64,000 nucleotides of DNA from Symsagittifera roscoffensis (Eukaryota > Xenacoelomorpha > Acoela > Convolutidae), in the NCBI RefSeq assembly GCF_963678635.1, contig NC_087064.1:34696369-34760368 (forward strand), written 5' to 3'. Below the pieces are notes generated by a model. That model ran no database searches. It worked only from the letters and a program-made list of their open reading frames with translations, and was not told where the DNA came from. Shown here piece after piece: positions 11,339 to 23,000 of the stretch. The position numbers were made by a program, and so were the translations under genes. Each line of letters opens with the position of its first letter. Position 1 is the first letter of the stretch.

Positions 11339-14300
11339 AGAGTTGCTGCGCTCTACAACAAAAGAGTTGGCTGCAACGATTGATGACCTCGAGAAAAGGC
11401 TGGACGAGATAGATAACGAAGGTAAGTGTCTCGTAGATCATTTTTGGCTTCACTTTGCTAAATTGATTAGTGTCATGCTTGTGAAAAATCTAAATGTGGC
11501 CGTTTAGGAAGCGAATGGAAGACAAGGTACAATAACCAGAGTGAGTTGAACCAGATGTTGGAGCGGCAGGTGGTTATGCTGGCAAACCAGGTCGAAGACA
11601 CTAAATTGGTTCTGAAAGATGGTGCGTACATTATACGCAGTCTCTAACCATTTTTGAAAACGCGCCATTTTTAAGAGTAATGAACGTAGTGAGTACTCTT
11701 ATATAGGTCTTGCTGATTTTTTTGTTTTTTTTTTTCATGAAAAAGTCCTAAAATTTGTTCACGCTCAATGTTTATTTTTCGCGGTTTGACTGTGATTTCT
11801 TTTTAAGTTCAGTGCGTTTCTATTGTTAAAAGGAAGGCAAACTCCACTACCGAGCAGCAAAATTGTATAGGTCACGAAAAACGAGATCGACTTCTAATTT
11901 CGACAATGGAAATTAATTACCAGATTTCCCAGCGAAACAAAAGTTTTACCTATTGATCCAGTTTTCTCAAATTGGGCTTTTTTAAACATAAAACTGTTCA
12001 TCATAATGTGTTCTTCAAATGCAAAGAGCTTTAAGGCCATCTATTTTTTTCTTTTTTCTTTGAAATTCAAAAGTTGAAGATTTTTGAAAAAACAAGTCAG
12101 TTTTTTTTTCAGTTTCCTTGCGTTCATTACTCTTTTCCAACTTTTAATTGGCTGTGTTTGAGATGAAGCTTCGGTAATTGGTTTACATTGCTAAATGTGC
12201 CAAAGTATTTAGTTGTTACTTAAATGTGTCTGAAACCAATTGGTTGACTCAATGGAGGAGATATAATCATAGAAATGTCAGAACACTTTATCGACGGTGG
12301 TGAATCACAAGAAAATGAATGATTTAGCTTTTCAATTCTGATATCAAAATGTTCGAAAGCTACTAATTTATTTATCATGCCATTCATCCATTATACGCTG
12401 GAAGATTTTTTCCATTTCTTACTGATGAAAAACTTATTTGCAGGGCGCATATCAAAAGCGTTTGCGGACATGACAGACGTTAGTAAATCAAATTAACATG
12501 TGTTCAAGCTGAGTGTTTCTGTGTCTATATATTTGACATGTATTGTAGAGTGCGTGAGCTCAGTGTAAAAACAGATTAGAGTTCAGGCGAAGCTGAGCTT
12601 CGCACAACTTGCGATACCAAACAAGAAAGCCTTTTAGTCGAAGAAAAAACCCAAAATATCGAAAACCAATTGATCTATCAAAATAAATAAGGTTAGTTTT
12701 GGAACAAAAACAAACAAGAAAGCCTTTAGAAGTCGAAGAAAAAATCCAAATATCAAAAACCAATATCGATCTATCAAAAATAAATCAGGTTAGTTTTGGA
12801 ACAAAAACATGCCAAGACAATGAATATGAAATATGCATCGGAAGAAAGTTTACCAGAAATCCTTTAATCAGAAACCCCTGAAGCCGAAAAAAAAATAAAA
12901 TAGACTTATAATAAATATACTTTAAATGGTAGTTAGACATAAAAAGTAAGTACCCCTCGCCCTCAAAAGACACGCACAACTTTATTTACGGAAACCTGGA
13001 GAATAAAAAAGCCGAAAAAATTCAAAAAACTTAAGATTAATAAAAAATTATTACGTGCCCATCGCCCTCAAAATCACTTTCTCAGTTCAAACTTTTTTTG
13101 CTCGCCGAAAGACGCAATTTGAGGATATTAGGCTGATTTATATTAAGCCGAAACCTATCAAGCGGAGAAAAGCCGAAAAAAATGTTGTCATGAAAAACTA
13201 TAATTTGTATTATGATTTCAAGCATTTTGTGCGATATAGAAATTTTTATCTCTTGTATGTATCTCAAACAAGCCACTAAGTCGATAAAATATAAGTCGAA
13301 ATTATTTGGGCAAAATAAAGTTTTAAAGCGCAAAAAATATATACACTAAATCAAGGTTAGGTTAGTAAAATTACAAACTGCACAAATAAATCAAAACACT
13401 GAAAACAACTACAATATAAATTGCGTACCGCAAGAAATTTTACGGTGTAGCAACTGAGCTGACAAAACAAGCAGATAAATAATAAGCCGATTGTTATTTT
13501 TGAAACGGAATATTTCCCGTTGAAAAACATGTCCTGTCTGATTCGAATCCAGGATCTTTGTCGCCCCAGGTTTTTCGTTACCTCCATTATTAGTGTATCC
13601 GGAGACGTAAAGAAATTTGCATTCATTATGAACTGAACCTGATTTGATCCTTTCTAATTTAGACCATTCTGTGAATGAAATTATTTAACCGAAAAAGTCT
13701 AGTACCCGACTGCAATACAATTCTTATCGCAAGGGTAAACAAAACTAAAAAACATTCTATTTTAAACTGTGTCGTTACATAAGCGTAGCGTAATGTGATA
13801 GTAGGATGCAACTTTTTTCAATCCTAGTCGCAAATACAAGTGCTACTTTGTGGTTGCACTTTTGAATCGGTTGGAAGCTTTAGCAGTATACTTTTGATTT
13901 CTTTATAAGTTCAGTTTATTTCCTTTGCTAAAAGGAAAGCAAACTCCACTATCGAACAGCGAAAGTGTAAAAGGCACAAAAAGTTGATCGAATTCTAGTT
14001 TCGAAAGTGGAATTTAATTTTCAGATTTTCCAGCGAAAAAAAATTGTTTATCGATGCAGTTTTTTCAAACGTTATTTTTAGCAGAAAATTGTCAATTATA
14101 AGACTTCTCGCTTGCTTTATGTACTTTTTGTGGTTAGCTAGTTTTAAGTGGAAATTTTTTTTAAAAATTCATAAAACACTCGAAGACAATGTTACTACCC
14201 ACATCAGTATTCGGACACTAAGTTTCTTAAATATAAATTTTCAACTTTATAGTTCTTCAAACTTTTAGTTAAATTCTGTCCTTATAATGTGATGTGCGCG

Positions 14301-15743
14301 CCAGTAAACTTCGGTAGATCGATATTATTCTAATTATTTTTTTTTGCACCACAACGATTGATTTTGTTTTAATTGTTTTTGAATTGCATATATTTTAGTG
14401 TTTCGTTTTTCCTTTCTGAGTGTAGAAGTGTTCGATGTGATATGAACATAGATTCCATCTGAGCATGATTATTCACATGAGGATTTTCTCGTTTATTGAA
14501 ATGGGAAGTTAGTGTTTTTAGAGTGCTTTGGAAAAGGGTATCCGGATGGCCCAGAAGGAGAAGATGCGACTGGAGGCTGAGATCAAAGAGGTGGAGTTGC
14601 GAATGGAACAGGAGGCCAAGGTAGGAAGAGGAATCCAAATCATATATAACCAAGTTTATAGAGCAATAGATAAATGATACATCTTTCGGCCAAAATGTGG
14701 TGACTCCATTTCAGCTCGAAAAATATGAAGGACTGTTTATTGTTTAGGCTTTTCATCGGGGTAACGAAGAACGGCGACAATTGTTGAGTGAGCTTAATGT
14801 GGTAAGTAACCAGTATAAAGACTAGTATCTGAGTACTAATCTTGAAATTTGAAGTGTTAATGTTCATGGCCACCAGAACCCGTTCGGACAAGCTATTTTA
14901 ATGACAGATAGCTAAAGAAAATTGATTAAAAAACCATGTTGTGTGTTTAGTTAATGTCAATTGGATAATTAGTAGAACATTTTCAAAATTTGTCCCCGAA
15001 AAACGTCCTAATTCACAAAAAATTGTTATACATTTTGATATATTGTGTTTCAAGATAAGTTATTGCACATGAACGCTGATGCATTTTTACTATTATCTAA
15101 GTATCATTTTTGTTCAATTGTCAGAGTAAACAGACAGTGATGCAAAAGCACCAGAAGTCACAGCTGGACATGCTGCAGGGAGATCTGAAAAAACTGAATC
15201 AGTTATCGAGCAGATCTCAGGCGCCTCATTTTAACACGAGGGGTGCTGAAGGAGGAGGAGTAAGAGGAAGGGACAACGGACCCATGTCAGTAGCAGTGAT
15301 TGCCCCTAATGTCAATGCTCATTCACACTCGTTTAGAGAGTCTAATCGAAATGGTAAACAAAGGAATGTCGTCACTAGAGCTGCTTCAATAGCACCAGGT
15401 GCAGCTCCTAACCAGAGGCATCCACATATGTGAGTATGTCGGCAATCGGTGCTTATCGAGTAGTGACTTGGCTTTAAGAACCTCTTTGTTATCACAAGTT
15501 TGTCCCCGGATACCGTCCAAATTTTTATTAGAAAAAGTTTTCCATAACCTTGACCAGAGAAACTACTTAAATTTAATATTATTATGATCAGTTTTCGTTT
15601 GTTTTAGGGCGCATAGTATTGGAGAAGCGAACAACCTGCCTCCGAACCAGCGCATATTAGATCCGAAGAGAGGACCCATTCGCAAAACAGCAGCAGTGAA
15701 GAAGCTTCCAGCGCTCGCGCATTCCTCTGCCAGCAGTTTCTGA
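11339..15743 (+). CDS. CCDC169: CCDC169-like coiled-coil protein, seven visible exons
   Basis: Exons at 11339-11421 (or from 11312), 11508-11621, 12444-12478, 14522-14620, 14748-14801, 15125-15429 and 15608-15743 join with consistent phases (1, 1, 0, 0, 0, 2) to give about 275 residues ending in a TGA. All introns are GT-AG. The N-terminal half is coiled coil (TIDDLEKRLDEIDNE, then EWKTRY, LERQVVMLANQVED). The middle has MRLEAEIKEVELRMEQEAK and HRGNEERRQLLSEL. The C-terminal part is disordered, with KRGPIRK near the end. This order of motifs matches what I recall of vertebrate CCDC169 (DUF4600), whose function is not established. The start codon exon is not found. Introns 3 and 6 carry mobile elements (M1 at 11673 and repeats at 12.6-14.3 kb). 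Confidence 0.75.
11673..12134 (+). mobile_element. M1 element, full copy 1 (462 bp MITE-like)
   Basis: Bounded by inverted ends AAGAGTAATGAACG ... CGTTCATTACTCTT, AT-rich, no ORF. It aligns through its length with 15831-16278. It lies in an intron of the coiled-coil gene. Confidence 0.8.
12605..13640. repeat. Dispersed repeat with internal ~92-bp tandem units and tRNA-like end
   Basis: A unit starting acaagaaagcctttWagtcgaag and ending gttttggaacaaaaac occurs at 12620 and 12711, with a decayed third. Related sequence recurs at 28100-28260. Near 13525-13590 the minus strand has a B-box-like GGATTCGAATC, so a tRNA-derived head on the minus strand is likely. Just left, at 12585-12604, is a GCGAAGCTCAGCTTCGC motif on the minus strand. 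The short ORFs here are not credible genes. Confidence 0.5.
13890..14290 (+). mobile_element. M1 element, truncated copy
   Basis: Matches the middle of M1: aaaggaaagcaaactccact, atcgaacagc, cgaattctagtttcga, cagattttccagcgaa, and ttcaaac... downstream. The outer TIRs are not visible. Confidence 0.6.
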
Positions 15744-15830
15744 AACAGTTCAAGGATAGAGATGCAATATTTCACGTGCATTAGAACATTATTTCGAACG
15801 ATGATAAAAGTAGGCTTATACTTAGTTTTT

Positions 15831-16278
15831 AAGAGTAATGAACGTAGTGAAGACTCTTATATAGGTCTTGCTGATTTTTTTTTTCAGAAAAAGTCTTAAA
15901 ATTTGTTCGCGCTCAATTTTGATTTTTCGAGGTTTGACTTGTGATTTCTTTTTAGTTTCAGTACATTTCTATTGATAAAAAAGGAAGGCGAATTCCACTA
16001 TCGTACAGCAAAAGTATGAAGGTCACGAAAAACGTGATCGACTTCTGATTTCGAAAATGGAAATTAATTATCAGATTTCCCAGCGAAATAAAAGTCTAAC
16101 GTATTGATCCAATTTTCTCAAATTGGGTTAATGTTGTCAAAAAAGTGAAAGCGCCAATCATAAATCGTTCTAGAAATTCAAAGAGCTAAAAGGGAATCTA
16201 TTTTTTGTTGAAAATCGAAAGTTGCGAATTTTTTCAAAGTCAGATTGTTTTTAATGTTTACTTGCGTTCATTACTCTT
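15831..16278 (+). mobile_element. M1 element, full copy 2 (448 bp)
   Basis: Same inverted ends as copy 1 (AAGAGTAATGAACG / CGTTCATTACTCTT) and collinear interior. It lies about 90 bp downstream of the coiled-coil gene stop codon, so the transcript end may fall in or before it. Confidence 0.8.
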
Positions 16279-16353
16279 TTTCAATCTGCGATTGGCTATG
16301 TTCAACAGATGTCACTCAAATGAAAAACCAACCCTGGAGCTCTTCGTAAATGG

Positions 16354-16552
16354 GGCTCTTCCCCCCTCCCCCCACCTGCAAATTTTTATATTTGAAGTTA
16401 CTGTTCACTTGTCCGATTGTCATGAAAATTGACATGCAGACTAATTAGGCCATGACAAATATATTTGGTCTTCATAATTAACCTTGTAAAACCACTCGTT
16501 AGACCATAAAATTAATGTTTGAGTGAGGTGGGGGCGGGAAGGAAAAAGAGCC
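16354..16552 (+). mobile_element. M2 element (hAT-type MITE), copy a
   Basis: Begins ggctcttcccccctcc and ends ggaaggaaaaagagcc, so it has GGCTCTT.../...AAGAGCC inverted ends. Interior blocks 'tgtccgattgtcatgaaaat' and 'attaggccatgacaaata' identify the family. The flanks gtaaatgg and gtaaatag are an 8-bp target-site duplication with one mismatch, the size typical of hAT elements. Confidence 0.85.
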
Positions 16553-17024
16553 GTAAATAGAACTGTTCTGTAAATGAGTAATAGTAAATCTGTATAAATT
16601 GTATCAAATGTAGAAATAATTTTTCGACTGGACTTTTCTATGCCCAAAAGTTTTGGTCTCTTCATATTCTCCTACCAGAATTTGTGCTTGTGTAATTAAC
16701 TGATCTTCCAAATTAATGACAATTGAACAGCGTGAAAGGACGTTGAAAATCTAAAGGAGCAGTTGGAGGGGGGGGGGGTGGTTAAAATTTTAGTAACTAG
16801 GCTTTTGTATCAACAACTTTCTGTGTCTGCAAAAAAGTTTAAATTAATTGCCATCATGCAAGGAGTCACGTGCTAAATGAACTAAATGTTGCTTTTGGCG
16901 CGAAAGTGACGCTAATAAAAAATCAGGTGAGCAAATTATGACTCAGGCCATTTACCACTTTTGACATAACCAAGTTGCAACTTCAAACTACTGAAAAAAA
17001 AAGAGAAACAAAAAAGTACAAAAA

Positions 17025-20000
17025 ATGGATTACTTGGGAGTAAATGAAGATGTGCAGGACAGACCGAACAAGACTTTTGAGATGACTGACAACAGTATGA
17101 TGGCAGGTCAGTAGGCTACAATCGGCCAAAAGGTCTTCAAAAAGGAAATGCCTCACCTCCCTCAAAGAATTATCACGCAGACCATTCAAACACCCTGCCC
17201 AGCAATCTCAAAATTTATCAACGCAAAAAATAGCTCTTTTCCAGTTTCAAACCACCTCGGAAAATTACCAAAAAAAACTGTTCAAAACCTTGCTCTCACG
17301 GCCTTTTGCATGTACGAAATGATAATATTTTGCATGTAGATAATATAAAGACATTTCAAATAGAATTTCATGTAATGAGTTTCAAAAAAATTAAAGGGGG
17401 ATTGGAAGAGCCGAAAACGGTAGCTAATGTGTGTAATTGGTTTTTCTATTTTCCTCTCTTCCTCTGCAATGTGAACATTTCTCGCATGCAAGTTTCTGCA
17501 AGCAACTTTTTAAGCTATTATGTAATTTTACGCTGGGCTTTTTTAAAGTCCACGATAATGATTGTTATTTGGAAAGAAGAGCAGGAAAATCAGTACCCTG
17601 GACGTTTAAAAAAGACCTCACGCTCTGGAGTTTCACGCTCTGGTATAATAGCAAGAAAATCTTATTTACAAGTGACCAAAAAATATGTACAAGTGCCTAG
17701 TTCTAAATCTTCATTAGAAATCTCCAGTCACTGGTTAATTCCTTCCTTTTTCATAACCAGTTATCAGAAAAGTTGCTGCAATGCTATTTGAATTGACTTG
17801 CTGCTAATTAATATGGTAATTATCCCACTTAGATTTTTTTGTTCCGACCACTGAAGATGGGGAGGAACTTTGGTCGGGTTTGTTTTAGGTCTTTTTTGTT
17901 TTCCACGCAAAGTTAGCTACCACAATAAGTCATCGGCGAGAGTTGAGTGGTATATCATTTAGTGTATAAAAACTGATTTGAAATTTTTTGTTTTAGTTTA
18001 CATCAGACTTTTTTTTATCACACCACGCTGAAAAAAACACTAATTTGAAAAAAAGTTTGTTCTTGTAGGTTTTTAAAGACAATGGTTGGAAAATTTTGTG
18101 CTATTTGTACAGTAACCGGTTATCCTTGTTATATAAATAAAATCTTCAAGTGTGCATATAATGCAGAAATTAAGTAACGCAACCCAAAGTTTTTTCGTTC
18201 ATTCTAAACAAACAAATGAACTCCTTACTCCAGTTGCAAAAAAGTAAAGCAACAAGAGAAAGACGATTATTTTAAAAGAACAACTAATTGGTAATTATCA
18301 TGTTATTTTAGCCCTGAATTATTGTGCCTAATTTTTTTTTCTGTGAAATTCATACACTAGTGGACTTTGTAAAATTCTTGATTTCATTTTCCATTTTTGA
18401 CAAATTTTTCTTCGAATTTCAATAAAATTTTTACGTAGACCAGGATCAAATGATCAGAGCTACCCTCTATGAAAGTATCAAAATTGGTTTCAATGACCCA
18501 CCTATGTAATGTGGGTGTGAGAATGCCAGCTTTCGGCATCTGCACTAAGCTCCGCATCGTAATGAATTATTCCTCAATTAAGCGAATTGAAACAGTTCTT
18601 CCTGCGACGTGAAACATTCTCAGCGAGAAAATGGAAACAATCAATGTGAAAACCTGACTAAAATTTGACATTTCTCGCGTTTTCACGCGAAGTAAAAATT
18701 ATCGTCCAAATGAACTAAATTGGCTTTTTTAGACCCGAAAAAACTGGTAAGTCTATTGAAACCAAATATTGATAATTTCATAAAGAGTACCCCAAAATGA
18801 ACATTCAAAACAGGCATTTTAGGGAGCAGTCTTGAATTTGCGATTAACAAACGTACATAAAACTGAAACAATTACTAAAAAAACCGTTCTTTGAAGCTGT
18901 AATTTAAAAAATAAGTTTTTCCAAATTTATTTTTTCTAGTTGGCTGGTTTCCACTTTCCACTCGCCTTAGCAAATCCATTCTCAAAAAAATTGTTAAGTG
19001 CCGTAATGCAATGAAATTTTGTCATTGTGAAGAAACTGACTTTTATGAACAAGTTTTTTCATCATTTTTTACTTGATAAAACATGAAAAAAAGATAAAAA
19101 TCGAGATTTTGAAAAGTGGGCGGGAGGTGGTGGATAAAGCCCTCTAGTCTAGCAGCACTAAATCATAATCCCCAATTTGTGAAATGATAATTGACTCTAA
19201 AACAAATGCTGTGCTTCTATTCATGACAACCTTCATACAAACTTGCGTCTATTTTTTGTTATTAAATAGTAATTATGAATAAATTAAAAAGCTGCACTTG
19301 CTTTTTCACAGTACTTGATTATTTGTTTTAGCAGTATTTATTATGTGATAGACATAAGTCATTAGGTGGATATAATGTGAAAGAACCAGAAAAACTAATG
19401 CAACTAATGCAATTTTTTTGCAAACTTTTTACAACCGCGGAAGAAATAGTGCTCGAAAACAACATTTAGCAGAAAATGAAGTGTTTGGTATATTTCAGAT
19501 AAAAATATACGAGTTTTTTTCTACTAATCTAAGATGCTCATTTCTCAAAGTTTTCAATTTTTTTTTTCAATTTAGTCAAAATAAACTCAAGCTGAATGTA
19601 GTGAAGACTTTTATAAAAGTCTCAGTGGGTTTTTTTCCGGTAAAAGTCTTGAATTGCTTTAATAACTACAGCAGTTCATCTTACTTGTTTATGTATTTAT
19701 GAATCACTTAGGTCTATATGCTTTTTTGAGTTCAACTCAAGTTCGTTTGCTAAATAAATTGCGCTATCTAAATGCAAAAAACAGACTTAAAAACATAATC
19801 GGTTTCAATAGTGGAATTTAAATTTCAGATTTCTCAGCAGAATAAAAACTTCACCTTTTGATTAAGCTTTCTCAAATTGAGTTGATTTTAAAAAAAATAT
19901 ATCAATGATCAATTTTTCGTGAAATTTGAAGAGCTTCAAGGCAATGTATTTTTTTGCTTTGAAGTTCTAAAGTTGATGTTTTTTTTCTAAAAACAGTTTT

Positions 20001-23000
20001 TTTTTCTGTTTCTTTGTATTCATTGTTTCTTACTCAACTTTATGCTGGTTATATTTTCATTTTGAAAGATATTTGGTTGGCTTCTTTTTTCTCCAATATT
20101 TATTACTGGACAAAACGGAAATCTTCTTTATGGCTTTACTCTTTAAAATACCAAACTTAAACAATCACTTCTGCTAAGAATTACTCAAAATTCACTAAAA
20201 TTTTTCCATCGACCGTGAGAGAATGATCTCAGCTACCCTCTATAAAAGTATCAATTGCCAGTATGAATCCACCTGCGAAATTTTAAAAGTTTTTTGAAAA
20301 TTTTTTTCAATTGGTACAAAATTTGGTATGCGAGCTTATTAGGCCATGCCAAACATATTTAATTTTCATACTCGGCCTTTTAAACCATTAGATAGACCAG
20401 AAAATTGATGCTTATGTGAGCTGGGGAAAAGACAAGAGTCAAGATCCATTTGACACTTTTTTGACAAAATTCACATTTACTAGTGGACGGAACTCAGCGC
20501 AAATTCAGGTTTTTTTTATCTAAAATGCCTGTTTTCAAGGATGAATTTGAACAACTTTTACTGAGAATTTAAACAAAAATTTTATTTAGACCCAAGGCAA
20601 ATGATCAGAACTGCCCTCGATAAATTCATCAAAATTTGATTTCAAAGACTTACAAGTTTTTTCCAGGTCTGAAAAAACCAGTTTTCGTCATCTGCACTAA
20701 GTTTTGCATCGGTGTGAACTCTTTCTAGAATCTAAAAAAAAGCGGAAAATCCGGTAAGTTTTTGAAATCAAATTTTGTAATTTCATTGAGGGCAACTCTG
20801 ATCATTTGCTCTCGGTCGATCAAATTTTTGTTTAAATTCTCAGTGGAATTTGTCCAAAAAATCCCTGAAATTGGCGTTTAAAAGAAAAAAACCTTAATTT
20901 GCGCTTAATTTTGTTCACTAGTTTAAATTGAGAGGACTGGATCAAAATGTAAAGTTCTTGTTTCGCTGGAAAAACTTTGAAAAAATTGAAATTAGTTACG
21001 TTTTTTGTTGCCACCTTTTTAACAAAAGAAATGAACTGAACTTGAAGAAGAACCACAAGTCAAACTGCAAGTAAATTAAGCCTGAACAAAAAAACGGAAA
21101 AAATAATCGCGACCAATATAGGAGTCTAAGCTACGTTCATTGACTTTTTAAATTGATTAAAATGTTTGGTTTTTTAGAAGCACAGATATTGCATTGAGTT
21201 TAATGTCATTTTCTTATGCAGCCGCAGTTCTAAATCGGGCCAATAAATCTGAGGGCAAGCGATGATGGCAGTTACAACATTGCATTAACTTTTCAAAAAA
21301 TATATGTTCTTTTTCCTTCCCCCCCCCCCCCACCTCTTTCAAACATTAGTTTTATGGTGTAACGAGTGGTTTTACAAGGTTAATTATGAGGACCAAAAAT
21401 GTTTGTCATAGTCTAATTAGTCTGCATGTCAATTTTCATGACAATCGGATGTGTACAGAAACTTGAAATATAAAATTTTGCAGGTGGGGGAAAGGAAAAA
21501 GAGCCAAAATCTAGTTTCGTTTTTTAAAGTTATCTACCTGCGTTATTTTTTCTTCAGTAAATAAGTGAACAAATGCTGGCAACTTTCAATACATATAAAC
21601 CGTCAGATTAGGGCTTATTAGACAAGTTGGCGCTTTTCACTTTCTCTTTGGATATTATTTTCAGTCTACAAAACTATTCAAAGATTGTCCTCAGGTAATG
21701 AAAAAAATTTTTGAACAATAGTTTTTCCTACTTTTGTTGGCTCTTTTCCAGTTCCCCCCTTTTCAAATGCATTTTTGAAAACCTTATTTAACGTTGTCAT
21801 AATGCAATGAAAATTGGCATGGTGAATAAATTGACAATTATGAACAGATTTGTTCTTCATACTTTACCGCGTAACATCACGCATTTAACCGTAATAACAC
21901 TTAAAACAAACATAAATATCGATATTTTGAAAGGTGGGGGGAAAGTGGAAAAGAGCCCTTTTGTTCTTTATCATGGCTCTTTTTCCTCCCCTCACCTGCA
22001 AATTTTTGCACTGAAATTTTTGTTTATATTGTCCAATTATTATGAAAATTGGTATATAGACTACCTGTCATGAACAACGTTTTGAATCTTCATAAGCCTT
22101 GTAAAGTTGCTCGTTACAACACAAAAAGGCTCTTTTCCAGTCCCCCCTTTGATTTTTTCTAAAATTCAATATATGGAAATCAATTTAACAAGTTTTTTTC
22201 TCATAAACTGCAATAAAACGTTTAAGCGTGAACAAGTGACCAAATTTTTACAACATTTCTTACATCCAAAATGCCATGTGAACAAATTTTAAACAGCCTA
22301 ATTTTGTAATTTTCCGGGGGGAACTGGAAAACAGCCCACAAAAATGATGCTTTTCCAGCCCCGCTCCTCTTTTTTCCAGGTTCCCACCCCCCTCGTAAAA
22401 TTACAAAAAATATATATTCAAAAATTGTTCACAGGGCGTTCTGCATAAAAGAAATGTTGTAAAAATTTGTTAACCTGTTCACGCTGACACGTTGTAATGC
22501 AGTTTTTGTCATGATAAATCATTTTAAATCAACTTTTGTGCAATGAACTTCAAAAAAATTACAGGGGGGGGGGATCTGCAGAAAATTCTCATACATTGCT
22601 GTATGTGATGTCAAAAATGTTAATTCAAAAATGTTCTTTATTTTCAAAAACTGATCATAATGATTAAAATTTTCTTTCTTTTGTTTTGCTGACCAGCGAG
22701 AGGCATAACCAGAAGGTTTATCAATGTGGTTAATTAATTAAGATTAATTAAGCTATGGCTATCTTACAAGAGCTAACCTTGTAAATTGCAGTGCAGGTGC
22801 AAATTGAACCCGCAAAACTGTTCTGGTTTTTATTTACGAAGTAAATTTTTCATTGGCAAAAGTTTTTTCCGATAAAAAATTGCTTTCTGTTTCCAGAAGG
22901 AGATGAAACTCCAGAGAAAAGACCGAAGACTCAAACCACTCTACACAAAGCAGCCACTCCGGAGAAGTTCCAGGCACGACTGACAGTAGCCGGTGATGAG

